Translations under genes and position numbers: made by a program
Source of the DNA: Mikania micrantha
Taxonomy: Eukaryota; Streptophyta; Magnoliopsida; Asterales; Asteraceae
Assembly: GCA_009363875.1 (NCBI GenBank)
Contig: CM018696.1
Span: forward strand, 14,403,975-14,467,974
Direction: 5' to 3'
DNA: 64,000 bases
Shown here: piece after piece, positions 54,641-64,000 of the stretch
How the letters are laid out: each line of letters opens with the position of its first letter
How positions within the stretch are numbered: position 1 is the first letter of the stretch
Notes under the pieces: model-generated
What the model was told of the DNA's origin: nothing
The model's database searches: none
Seen by the model: only the letters and a program-made list of their open reading frames with translations

Positions 54641-55544
54641 TGTTGGAAAATAAGGACTGACGAAGCAAAACCACCTTTCAAATAATCTTTGTAATAAATG
54701 TTGCAGGACACCAGCTTCCGAAGACAAGTCTTCAGAAGACAAATAAAAGACACTAGCTTCCGAAGACAAGTCTTCAGAAGAACCTTCGGAAGACACAAAT
54801 AAAAGACAACTGCTTCCGAAGACAAATAAAAGACACTAGCTTCCGAAGACAAGTCTTCATAAGAACCTTCGGAAGACACAAATAAAAGACAATTGCTTCC
54901 GAAGACAAATAAAAGAAAAAGTGCTTCCGAAGACCATACTTCAGAAGATGTTTCGGAAGACTCTTCTCAATGACAAACCTCTCTAAAGACACTTGCTTCC
55001 GAAGAATAAAAGTCAATTACTTCGGAAGACCTCCAAAGACATCGGAAGAAAAACAATATTTCAGAAGACATATGTTTCTTCCGATGAAAGAATAAATGTA
55101 ACCTTCTTTAGGATAACTGACTACATTAGATAGTTTCCTATGAAGAACTTCCGAAAGAATAATTTATTAGCATCAGTACAAAAGTCTGAACTCAGATCTT
55201 TAAAGATCCTATGTTGACTTTACAATTGTACTATTCTGATGCTACAGTGTCTGTAATAGTGTCATCAGTCTTATTTGTTTGTCCTCTTCTTCTATTTGTC
55301 CTGAAACATTAAGTGTCGGGGCTATTTATACCCCAACATCTACTGAATGATAGATAACACTTTTCTCTGAATTTCTTTTGTGTTGCCTTACTGTTTTCTC
55401 TTCTTTCTTTTCTTCTAACTTAAGAAAACTAAACACTAAAATAACTAAAGAGCAAAATTCCAGAGGGAGCAAAACACCAAAAGCTTTGTCTAAGCTCTTG
55501 ATCCTGGCTAAGTTAGTCTCTCCTCAGCTCACCGATTTTCTACA
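54641..55544 (+). mobile_element. Solo LTR inserted in the copia integrase, TSD AAAAG
   Basis: The 904-bp insert starts TGTTGGAAAATAAGG and ends GATTTTCTACA. It is flanked by AAAAG on both sides (54636-54640 and 55545-55549), and removing it rejoins the host integrase at SEC|LTATYLINR. A TATA box (GGGCTATTTATACCCC, about 55318-55333) points to plus orientation, opposite to its host. The left half is a tandem array of CTTCCGAAGAC units. No coding capacity. Confidence 0.9.
54705..55080. repeat. Tandem array of CTTCCGAAGAC palindrome units in the solo LTR
   Basis: More than fifteen copies of CTTC(C/A)GAAG-type short palindromes are arranged in higher-order units, such as TCTTCAGAAGAACCTTCGG and ACAAATAAAAGACA. 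The array lies upstream of the LTR's TATA box, the position of U3 enhancer elements. Confidence 0.85.
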
Positions 55545-55549
55545 AAAAG

Positions 55550-56530
55550 GCATTCAGACCATAATTTTAAAGGAATATTTCCTTGAAACATAATAGACCT
55601 AGCCACATTCAATAAGTGCCTATGTTTCCTTTCTGCTATTCCATTATGTTGTGAGGTGTATGAACATGATGTTTGATGTATAATTCCATTTTCAAAACAC
55701 AGATTTTCAAAATTATGATTCACAAATTCGGACCCATTATCACTTCTGAAAATTTTTACAGAGGTCTTAAACTGATTCTTTATTAGCAAGAAAAAAAATT
55801 TTATATTCAAAAACACCTCACTTTTCTGTTTTAACAGAAAGACCCAAACAACTATGGAAAGGAAATACTTATATCCATCTCTACTTGCAAATTTATAAGG
55901 GCCCCACACATCAAGGTGAATAAGTTCACCAAGTGCCTTGGACTGATGTTCAGTCAAAGGAAAAGGTTCCCTGTGTTGTTTTGCCCGGTGGCATACATCA
56001 CAGACTTCCTTCCTAGAGGAATTTTTTAACCTTAGAGTTCCTTGGAGAACCCTTAACACATTATCTGATGGGTGTCCTAGTCTAGAATGCAATAAATCAA
56101 CATTTTCACTTAGACTAAGACACATCTTTACATTACTTGATGCCTCATCACAGAAATACAGTCCATCATGTTGCCTACCAATCACCAAAGTTTTCTTGGT
56201 GACACAGTCCTGAATGTAACAGTTGGTTTTGTCAAACAACACTGGAAAATTACTGTCTCTAGCGAGTTTATGAACATACATTAAGTTGATCGAATAGTTA
56301 GGAACAAACAACACATCATATAGAGTCACATTCTCATTAAGTTTTATATTCCCTATTTTAGAAACTATTGCACTAGTGCCATTAGGATGTGTCACTTTCA
56401 TTGAACAATCAGAGACATCTATTTTATTCATCATGCCACTTTCGGAATTAACCATGTGTTGATTTGCCCATGAATCGATTACCCAACCATGTAAGATTCA
56501 AGGTTGTTAAATGAATATATGTTACCACAG
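55550..56530 (-). pseudogene. Copia protease to integrase region, with catalytic lesions
   Basis: It begins around WVIDSWANQHM, where the protease D-S/T-G-A motif reads D-S-W-A. It then has LLHSRLGHPSDN and CDVCHRAKQHREPF (zinc-binding region) and ELIHLDVWGPYKF. The integrase segment that should carry D-D-Y-S-R is missing (FLSIV joins directly to VWVFLLKQ), then IFRSDNGSEFVN and AERKHRHLLNVARSI. Both lesions hit catalytic positions. Confidence 0.85.
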
Positions 56531-57251
56531 AAAGAATTTTTAAGTATACCAGCCATATTTACTGGTTGAATAACTTCATCTGGCTTTTCATTTATGAGGC
56601 TTAACAGCTTTGCTATCTGTTCAGGAGAAAAAGAATTCACAGTACTATAGGTTGAAGACTTAGAATTATTATTATTGACATAGTTGTTTGCCACTGCATT
56701 CCTGCTTCCTTGAGAGGGTTTTTGTTTAGAATTGGGTGGGTAACCAACAAGTTCAAAACACCTATCAATAGTGTGTCCAACCTTGTTGCAATGAGAGCAT
56801 TTGAAATTTGGATTTGGTCCTTTAGAAAATTTCTTTTTACTTTCATTTCCTTGATTAAATTTAGCCACAAAACTTGCCACCTGATTTTTTGAAGGAAAGG
56901 AACATGTTCTATGTGATTCTTCCAGTGAGATTATTACAAAAGCTTCTTTTACAGTGGGGAGAGGATCTCTTATTAATAGGCTAGTCCTGACAGGTTGGTA
57001 CACACTATCTAGACCCATCAGGAATTGCATAAGTTTGATGAGATGATTAAAATCATTGAATTCCTTAGCTACATTACAGGTGCAGGAAGGCAACTCAAGG
57101 ATTTGGTCAAGATGTTTCCACATGGTATTCAACCTATGATAGTACTTAGCAACTGTGAGTCCTTCTTGACTTAAAGAATTTATTTTCTTGTAGATGTTGA
57201 ATACCACATACCCATCTATTTTATCATAGGTATCCTTCAAATCCTTCCATA
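56479..57251 (-). pseudogene. Copia gag, N-terminus lost at the gypsy LTR
   Basis: The frame runs from WKDLKDTYDKIDGY at the LTR junction through YYHRLNTMWKHLDQIL and FLMGLDSVYQPVRTSLL to a CCHC knuckle (CSHCNKVGHTIDRC). It ends in a frameshift near 56478, before the protease. About 120 residues normally found upstream are missing. Confidence 0.85.
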
Positions 57252-59940
57252 TGTAACATCACTGTATTTCGGGTTGTCCGTACATGTTTAATTGTACTGT
57301 TAAGACCTGATATGATAATTGCTAATGATGATTACTATGAATTATTGGATATTATTGTTATTGGTATACATATTGAGAACATATGATTTTATATGCATAA
57401 GCCATGGGAAGTTTAGTTGAAACACAACTAAACAGAACCAGAGAGTTTATCGCAGTTGAATCCACGTATTATGGATTGTTGGTTTGGAATAGTTGTGGTT
57501 TAGGATTCTATAATCAAAGGTAGGCAAGGATATAATGATGGTCTATAGAAGAGGTGGTGGGATGGCGGCTGAGGCATTTGCGACTGACCTCTACGTATGC
57601 CCTATACATAAACCATCTTCGATTTATCATGATTATATCAGTGTTGAGGCTTTGGTGAGGAGAATCCGAGGTTTTGGTTTGGGATGTAAAGTAGTTATGG
57701 AGTTGTTATGTTTGGTTACTAAACATAGTCAAAGACACATGGTCATAGTTTATCGAAATAGCGGTGGGACGGTGGCTGGAGAGGTTGCGATCTACTCCTA
57801 CATATGCCCTATACATAAGCATATTTCGGTCCATTATGGATGTGTCAGTGATATGGCTTAGTGGTGTTTGGGTTGAGAAAATATAATATTCAAGATAATA
57901 AAACAATGAAAGCGTTAATGGAAATAGTTATGCGTTGGTGAGGTTACGATTATTAATTAAACGCGAATGTTATTTCAGAAATATTAACTTAATAATGTAT
58001 TCGCGTGGGTGACGATTCACAAGAATATAATTATTAAGAATAATATTTTGAAACGATGTTCCATAAATCGTAAATCGAATCGAAATACGATACGAGCGTT
58101 GGATTCGGAAATGTGACGATCTTTACGAATACGTACGTAAGTAACGCGTTTCGACGAGATAACAGAATAATGTTAAACGATATTAAATTAATAAATGGAA
58201 GTTTAAAACGTTTATTAGGAATTACAACCTAAGACGTATACGAATAAATCGGTTTATTAAATAAATTATTTAACAAGATAAAACGGAATCGTTTTTACGA
58301 AACAAATTAATTAAAAGCATTTTATGATTTCAAAACATAATTATTTAAACGTATTTCATTTTAAATATAATTTACGAGGAAAACCCGAGCAATTTATAAT
58401 TTTAGCGCGATAAAAACGAGACCGAGCACATGGGAACAATACGGGATATAAGAAAGAATACCTTCATCTTCTTTCTCACTTCCCACCCATTTCTCTGTCT
58501 ACAAACCCTATTTTCGTCACCCACTTCTCTCTCTAACTTCTCTCTAAGAGAACTCTCTCGTTTCTCAACGGATTTTCAAGATCTTGGTGTCCAAGCGACC
58601 ATGTGATCGAGGAGAACACAAACCCACGAAGAAACCTAGCATTTGGGCAAGTTTAGGAGGTAAATCTCGAGCTTTACGTTTTGTTTTGCACTTAAAACAA
58701 ACCGGGTGGCATACTTGTACTATAAACGAATTCTACACATTTAAAAACTGTAAAATGAACCTAGTGGATGAGGACTATGATAAAGCCGAACCTAGGGGGG
58801 AAATGGTGTAGGTTCGCTGGAATATGGCTAACAAAAACCTAAGTGTCTTTTAAACTAAGATTTAGGATAAATGGAGGAGCAAGATCACCTATAAATACAT
58901 ATATATTCATGCATGCATGGGCAATCCTAGTTATCACATTTTCTATAATAAGAATAAGGTTTTTACTTTATAATTTACATAAATTGGAAAAGTTTGTGAA
59001 AACAAATTAAGTTAATTTCCTAACCTTAGTTAAATTTTTACAAGGTAAGTTATAATAGTTAACCTAATGGATATGCATGCATGCACATTATAAGTATGTA
59101 CATGTGTATAAGGTTATTGCCCTTACAACATGTATAACTTCTATACTTTCATTAAACCTTATTACATGGTAGTTGAATAAACTAACTAGAGGTAAACCTA
59201 CCCCCTACAATAAGAGTAGGAAGTTCTAATGATTAACACTATGAAGTAGATAATAAACCTAAGTAACTCACACACACTCAATAATTAAAGGGCAAGCGAA
59301 AATGAAGAACTTATGTGTGATCAAACATAGATACTTATGAATATGAAACACGCGATAATTACAGATTGTTGAGGTGCTTTGGATTTCACATACGCGAGCG
59401 CGCATATTTCAAGAACACTGATTCTAAGAACTCAGGTGAGTTCTCATAACCTCATTTTAAAACCATTTTGTTTTTAAACTGGGAGGTGGGACATGTATAC
59501 CAGTTTAAGATATTATTTTGATAACACATGGGTGACACATATGATATTCATATTAATGGATTATTATTGATTATGGATTGAGATGGATTATTACTTATCC
59601 GTGAGTCACTATTGGTTGAGTTGACTTAGGTCCTCCGCTATGAATGAGTTACTGTTGGTGAGTTGACTAACGTCCTCCTCAGTGATTCCACTGTTGGTTG
59701 AGTCGACTATGGTCCTCCGCAGTGCACGAAGACATTTATAGGAATATCGTTGGTTGAGTTGACTGCGGTCCTCCGCGATGATTCCGCCGTTGATTGAGTT
59801 GACTGAGGTCCTCCGCGGTAACTTATATTGATATAATTATGATGGTTGATGCTTATTGAATTGATGTGATTGGTTGAACATATGTGGATTATTATTTGTG
59901 ATTACTTGGTTTGTTTGGATGTTGTGATTGGTTGAACACA
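57252..59940 (+). mobile_element. Gypsy LTR inserted in copia gag, right end truncated
   Basis: It starts TGTAACATCACTG immediately after the copia gag codons. Its 57960-58700 part is related to the gypsy 3' LTR at 63230-63900: shared GACGATTC/GACGATCT phrases, TTTATTAGGAATTACAACCT, TTCTCTCTAAGA and TCTTGGTGTCCAAGC, before a GAGGTAAATCTCGAG donor-like site. It has no coding region. No terminal TGTTACA or CCATA duplication is found on the right, so the right end is eroded or recombined; 59940 is approximate. Confidence 0.7.
59600..59825. repeat. Minisatellite with GTTGAGTTGACT..GGTCCTCCGC units
   Basis: Five diverged units of about 45-60 bp, each with TTGGTTGAGTTGACT and GTCCTCCGC, lie in the right part of the gypsy LTR. 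Confidence 0.8.
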
Positions 59941-60527
59941 AAATCAAACAAAGATGGATATTGGCCAAGGTCAGCACCAGGTATTCACACCATTAAAGTA
60001 GTAGATCAAGGATTAACCAAGGCTATATCAACACTGAACTGATAATAATCAGTCACAACAAGCGATTTTCGTACACACAAGCCCCAAATTATCAGGTTCA
60101 CAAAATCCACACAAGACTGACACACACCAGTCACAGACAACAAATATCACGCAGATCAGGAATAAAAGCACACAATAGAGAAGTTAAGGAAAGATCTTAC
60201 AGAGCTCAGCCGCTCAAGTTAGAACGCATCCTAGCTTCATATTCAGTTCATGATACCTTCACTTAGGGTAACAGAAAGCTGAATCACCGGAAGGTTTCAA
60301 GATACTCTAATCGCTTATTTTCCTTTTCTGTAACAATATGTCGTCGTCAAAATTCAGATCTGAAATTATAGCAGCACGCCAATCTTTCGGATCTGTCACG
60401 GATTTGCGGAAGCCGTACCCAGAAAGCGACGATTACCCAACCTAGGGTTTGTTCTAGAAGAGGAAACAACCCTATCTAGATGATTACACGAAACCGATCA
60501 TGAATCAAAGCCAAAGTTCTGACACAA
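59941..60527 (-). other. Copia leader (5' untranslated region)
   Basis: The sequence between the gypsy LTR and the copia 5' LTR has no open frame on the minus strand. Its position after the primer-binding site suits an untranslated leader. The expected gag start is not found in it. Confidence 0.55.
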
Positions 60528-60946
60528 TGTCAAGAAACATGAATCATATATTCAATAAACCCAGTGTTATTGATCGACTCAAAACACGACCAACAAAAAT
60601 AACTCAGATCTTCTCACGAACTTAAATCTGAGTTTTACAATCAAAACTCTTAATGATGAACACTCAAAGAAAAATAAACAAAAACTCAAAGAACTAAACA
60701 AAAATCTCTACATCTCATTTCTTCTCTCTTGTATATATATCCAGCCACATAGCTGGACTCTTATCCACTCAGCCCATCCATAACAACAGCAAGCAACAGC
60801 CCATCCAAGCTATCCTAGCCCATTAGCTTTATCTACTCTAACTGATCCAAACGACTACAACGGCAACAACTGATCCAAACTATATCTATATAAAACCAAA
60901 ACTAAATATTAGTAAAACCAAGGTAATAAAAGGTATATTTTCAACA
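60528..60946 (-). repeat. Copia 5' LTR (419 bp)
   Basis: The plus strand starts TGTCAAGAAACATGAATC and ends GGTATATTTTCAACA. It is followed by the AGAAT duplication. It is shorter than the 3' LTR by one internal deletion and differs by scattered substitutions. Confidence 0.9.
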
Positions 60947-60951
60947 AGAAT

Positions 60952-61145
60952 TGAACATATCTCTTCTCTTTGTTCCTTTTGTACATGTAGCAATTTTTCC
61001 TCACTTATAATAACTATGGAATTCATCACATGACATTATATAAAGAAGAGTTGATTGATGATTGTGAAAAAACTATGAAATAATTAGTGGATATCCATGT
61101 TTGCAAATTAGGACTTTACTTCTTGGGCGAATAGAGACACAAGGC
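60952..61145. other. Short spacer right of the copia element
   Basis: No feature recognised. Confidence 0.4.
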
Positions 61146-61524
61146 AGAACAGGTTCTGCCATTTCCTCCTAAGTTTCAGTCACCCACACCCCCTCCCCCG
61201 TTCGATCCTAATCCCGACCGGTTCTCCACCATCGAGGCTCGAAATGAGCATTAAACTCTAATGCACACTAGTCTTAACTCCAATCAACCTCCAACGAACC
61301 TGATTACAACATTTAATTCGATTGTCACGCTTTTAATCACCATTAATGGACTTAACCGAATCCTTAAGCAAACCCACAACTCGTTCATGATATTACCCTT
61401 AACCAAATCAAAATTAAAGTTACTGGAAAACACTTTCAAGAACTCTCTGAAACTCCCTGATGTGTCAATTCCACCTCAGTTAACTCCGAGCTTCGAATTC
61501 GATTCCAAGAAACGTCGAAACTAA
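61146..61524 (+). pseudogene. Proline-rich reading frame of unknown origin with one internal stop
   Basis: A single plus-strand frame reads AEQVLPFPPKFQSPTPPPPP, DPNPDRFSTIEARNEH, a TAA stop, then TLMHTSLNSNQPPTNLITTF, KSKLKLLENTFKNSLKLPDV and PSFEFDSKKRRN. Residue composition and the continuous frame across the stop look like a decayed host exon rather than random sequence or a retroelement protein. I do not recognise the family. It lies between the copia element and the gypsy integrase. Confidence 0.35.
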
Positions 61525-61745
61525 ACACAAACTGGAACCACTCATCCTCAAACCCATACAGGTAATCCTTATACTCATTGAACTAGATTTTAAGCCTAGA
61601 TCAAAATCCCTATGATTCTAGAGGCTCACGTTCTAGCATTCAAGCGGACTCGAAGGGGTTTGAGCCTAGGGTTTTACGGTTTGGGAAGAACAAGAAAGAG
61701 AGGTTAAGTTTATTACGAATCCAGATCCATCAATGAATTCATATA

Positions 61746-61803
61746 CAGCCTAGCGGTTAAGTTGCAAGGGTTGGGTGCAAGAAACCAAGGTTTAAGTCTC
61801 GGC
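61746..61803 (+). repeat. SINE-head-like fragment next to gypsy integrase
   Basis: GCCTAGCGGTTAAGTTGCAA and AGGTTTAAGTCTCGG have the spacing of pol III A and B boxes. The segment ends where the gypsy integrase begins, so the gypsy element is truncated at this point. Confidence 0.4.
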
Positions 61804-62902
61804 CGTTGGTTCCAGAACCGGGAACAAATAGCTATGGATTTCGTTACCAAGCTACCCCGCACTTCCGGTGGTCACGATACAATTTGGGTGATCATTGACC
61901 GTTTGACAAAATCTGCTCACTTCTTGCCTATGCGTGAGACTTTCACGATGGATAAACTGGCAAGATTATACATCAATGAGATAGTGGTGCGCCATGGTGT
62001 GCCATTGTCTATTATTTCTGATAGAGATAGCAGATTTACATCCAGGTTCTGGCAATCACTGCAGAAATCTCTAGGGACACAGTTAAATCTGAGTACAACT
62101 TACCACCCACAAACGGATGGTCAAAGCGAACGTACTATTCAAACCCTAGAGGACATGTTAAGAACCTGTGTGTTGGATTTCGGTGGGAATTGGGATTCTC
62201 ATCTGCCACTGATTGAATTCTCCTACAACAACAGTTACCACAGTAGCATCGGATGTGCACCATTCGAGGCTCTCTATGGTCGGAAATGTCGATCACCGAT
62301 CTGTTGGACTGAAGTGGGAGATAACCGTATAACTGGGCCAGAGCTTATTCAGGAAACCACTGACAAGATCGCCCAGATTCAAAGAAGACTGCAAGCGACA
62401 AGGAGCAGACAGAAAAGCTACCCCGACAAACGGCGCAAGCCGTTGGAATTCCAAGTGGGAGACCGTGTCATGTTAAAGGTTTCCCCATGGAAGGGTGTAG
62501 TACGCTTTGGAAAGAAAGGCAAATTGGCACCACGATACGTGGGACCGTTCGAGATCATTGAACGTATTGGTCCTGTGGCGTATAGACTGAGACTACCAGA
62601 TGAACTCAGTAGTGTGCATGACGTGTTTCACGTCTCGAACCTAAAGGAATGCCTTGCTGACGAATCACTCGTCATTCCACTCGAAGAAATTCAAGTTGAT
62701 GACCAGCTACACTTTATCGAAGAACCTTTATAGATTATGGATCGCAAAGTCAAGCAATTGAGGCGAAGCCGTATTCCGATTGTAAAGGTTCGTTGGAATT
62801 CAAGACGCGGACCCGAGTTTACTTGGGAACGTGAAGATCACATGAAGTTAAAGTATCCCCAACTGTTTGAAGAGGAAGATGTACCCGATAACAATTCTTA
62901 AA
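61804..62902 (+). pseudogene. Ty3/gypsy (chromovirus-like) integrase and chromodomain-like C-terminus
   Basis: The frame begins inside the integrase (AMDFVTKLPRTSGGHDTIWV, IIDRLTKSAHFLPMRE) and continues through IISDRDSRFTSRFWQSLQ, TYHPQTDGQSERTIQTLE and FSYNNSYHSSIGCAPFEALY to the GPY/F region (KGKLAPRYVGPFEIIERIGP) and VHDVFHVSNLKEC. A TAG at 62731 replaces the usual Glu before IMDRKVKQLRRSRIPIVKVR, and the rest reads on to FTWEREDHMKLKYPQLF, a chromodomain-like tail. Upstream gag, protease and reverse transcriptase are missing. Confidence 0.9.
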
Positions 62903-62923
62903 TTTCGGGACGAAATTTCTTTA

Positions 62924-62935
62924 ACAAGGGGAGAC
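62924..62935 (+). other. Gypsy polypurine tract
   Basis: AACAAGGGGAGAC immediately precedes the LTR start TGTAACAACAG at 62936, about 34 bp after the stop of the integrase tail. Confidence 0.85.
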
Positions 62936-64000
62936 TGTAACAACAGTGCCGGAACCGTCACCGGAACAGTGATCTTAAACAGTACAGGAACAGTAATCAG
63001 GTACAACTTTTATACATTTCAGTGTGGGTTCATATTCATATCATATACTATGCTCATTTCATGTTATCAAAACAGTGAAGTCATAATCATTTCAGAGAAA
63101 CAAGTTCAGGGCAATGGTTCTTGAGTCAGATAATTATCTGGCAACACAGAACCATCATGTGATTAATTGTTAGGATTTTATTATGTATAAACGTATGCGA
63201 GGCTTTACAGAACAAAACAACATGGATGTCGTTACGAGAATGCTAAACCGACAGATTATTCGTATTGGTGACGATCTGTACGAATAAATCTGGAAGTTTA
63301 ACGTTCTGAATGATATCCGATAATTAGAAAACAATATTGAAAAGTATAGTTATCGTCGTGTTCGTACGGGTGACGATTCGAACGAATACGCGCGACGACT
63401 GTACGATTCGATTTTAAACCGTAAATTAATTATTTCTGAAAATTTTAATAAATAAAAGATATTTAGTTAATTTATTAGGAATCACAACCTAAAATAATTT
63501 TATAACTTCTACTTTTAAAACCGGATCGTTTCGTTACGAAAATGGCGAGAAATCGACGTTTCTGCGCGAAACCACGCGAAACCGAACGAACCCGAATGAA
63601 CCCGGTTATTTTCCCCTCATTTAATGAGGCAATTACTTCCTCAACAACCCACAACCACCAGCCCCAACTTCCCCAAATTCGTTCATCTTCCTCTCAAGTT
63701 TTCTCTCACTAGAATATCCATCATCTCTCTAAGATTTCTTGCTCGCATCTCAACCATTTCGAGAGTTCTTGGTGTCAAAGCAACCCTCATCACGTATAGA
63801 TCACGAAAGTACAACACATCTGGGCTTGGATCCATCAGATTCGAGGTAAAGATCGAATCTAGTTTCGGTTTTAGGGTTTTTAAAACCCTTAGGTTCGAAT
63901 CTCCTTGGAACCGTTTATAACCCACTTTGATCCTTAGGATTTGCACGAAAACATATTAGAGTGATGTAGGAACAAACCCTATCTCGTTTTTAGGTGGGTT
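62936..64000 (+). repeat. Gypsy 3' LTR, continuing beyond the window
   Basis: It begins TGTAACAACAGTGCCGG after the polypurine tract. The sequence at 63230-63900 is related to the LTR at 57960-58700, including the pyrimidine-rich leader and a CGAGGTAAAGATCGAA donor-like site at about 63840. The end lies outside the window. Confidence 0.8.

Larger units (their letters stand above)
51922..60946 (-). mobile_element. Ty1/copia retrotransposon with two LTRs, TSD AGAAT, carrying nested LTRs
   Basis: The outer ends are two related LTRs, 51922-52404 (3' LTR) and 60528-60946 (5' LTR), flanked by the same AGAAT (51917-51921 and 60947-60951). Inside the 3' LTR is a polypurine tract (AAGTAGGGGGT on the minus strand, 52405-52415). 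Inside the 5' LTR is a degenerate Met-type primer-binding site (TTGTGTCAGAAC). Read on the minus strand it holds gag, protease, integrase, reverse transcriptase and RNase H in copia order, all with lesions. Two later insertions sit inside it: a solo LTR in the integrase (54641-55544) and a gypsy LTR in gag (from 57252). Gag's N-terminal part is missing next to the gypsy LTR. Confidence 0.9.

Noticed and set aside
54641..55016. Frames reading SSE/DLSSEAS repeats on the minus strand
   Set aside because: They translate the CTTCCGAAGAC array of the solo LTR and are not part of the copia polyprotein.
54705..55080. CRISPR-like array
   Set aside because: The repeats are short palindromes without unique spacers of constant length, inside a plant LTR.
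54705..55080. Heat-shock elements
   Set aside because: The TTC and GAA halves are separated by one base, not two, so the units do not match the consensus.
57535..57861. 108-codon plus-strand frame
   Set aside because: It consists of two diverged copies of a roughly 210-bp unit in a gypsy LTR, with no recognisable domain.

Overview
The window looks like nuclear DNA of a eudicot plant: AT-rich, spliced receptor-kinase exons, plant-type Ty1/copia and Ty3/gypsy retrotransposons, tRNA-derived SINEs, a Helitron and many MITEs. The style of the gypsy LTRs and MITE termini suggests Asteraceae, but that is an inference from familiarity, not a search result.

The main host content is a minus-strand tandem pair of LRR-malectin receptor-like kinase genes (LRR-VIII-2 type). 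The nearly complete copy runs from 40156 down to 23362. I could place 23 exons with consistent splice phases: signal peptide, N-terminal cysteine region, about eleven LRR exons (mostly 72 bp), a malectin-like domain, a transmembrane segment and an RD-type kinase. Its malectin exon carries two compensating single-base frameshifts, and one splice junction would create a stop, so it is either decaying or affected by sequence error. The second copy (7636 to 3318) keeps only exons 1 to 10. Its exon 2 is frameshifted and has lost the Cys-x-Cys motif, and nothing follows exon 10 before a copia element, so I call it a pseudogene. The only other host-like traces are an allene oxide cyclase-like exon fragment near 50950, a proline-rich reading frame with one stop near 61150-61524, and a Gly/Val-rich segment inside a Helitron.

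The rest is transposable elements, many with target-site duplications (TSDs) that can be read directly. Layout: 1-2412 degenerate copia (minus). 3318-7636 receptor pseudogene with hAT, Harbinger and SINE insertions. 7964-10810 a large solo LTR (TSD CATGA). 12915-14073 two hAT MITEs. 14541-17520 a gypsy-type LTR interrupted by a long-TIR element. 17820-19173 a PIF/Harbinger element with a truncated transposase. 19210-22018 a copia gag-integrase half element. 22019-22505 a LINE fragment. 23362-40156 the receptor kinase gene, with LTR, copia and MITE insertions in its introns. 40518-47559 SINEs and MITEs. 47659-50187 a Helitron. 51922-60946 a copia element (minus) flanked by AGAAT, holding a solo LTR (flanked by AAAAG) and a gypsy LTR. 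61804-64000 the 3' end of a chromovirus-like gypsy element and its 3' LTR.

I found no CRISPR array, rRNA, true tRNA gene or prokaryotic-type system. The most informative features are the nested, TSD-bounded insertions and the asymmetric decay of the receptor-kinase pair.
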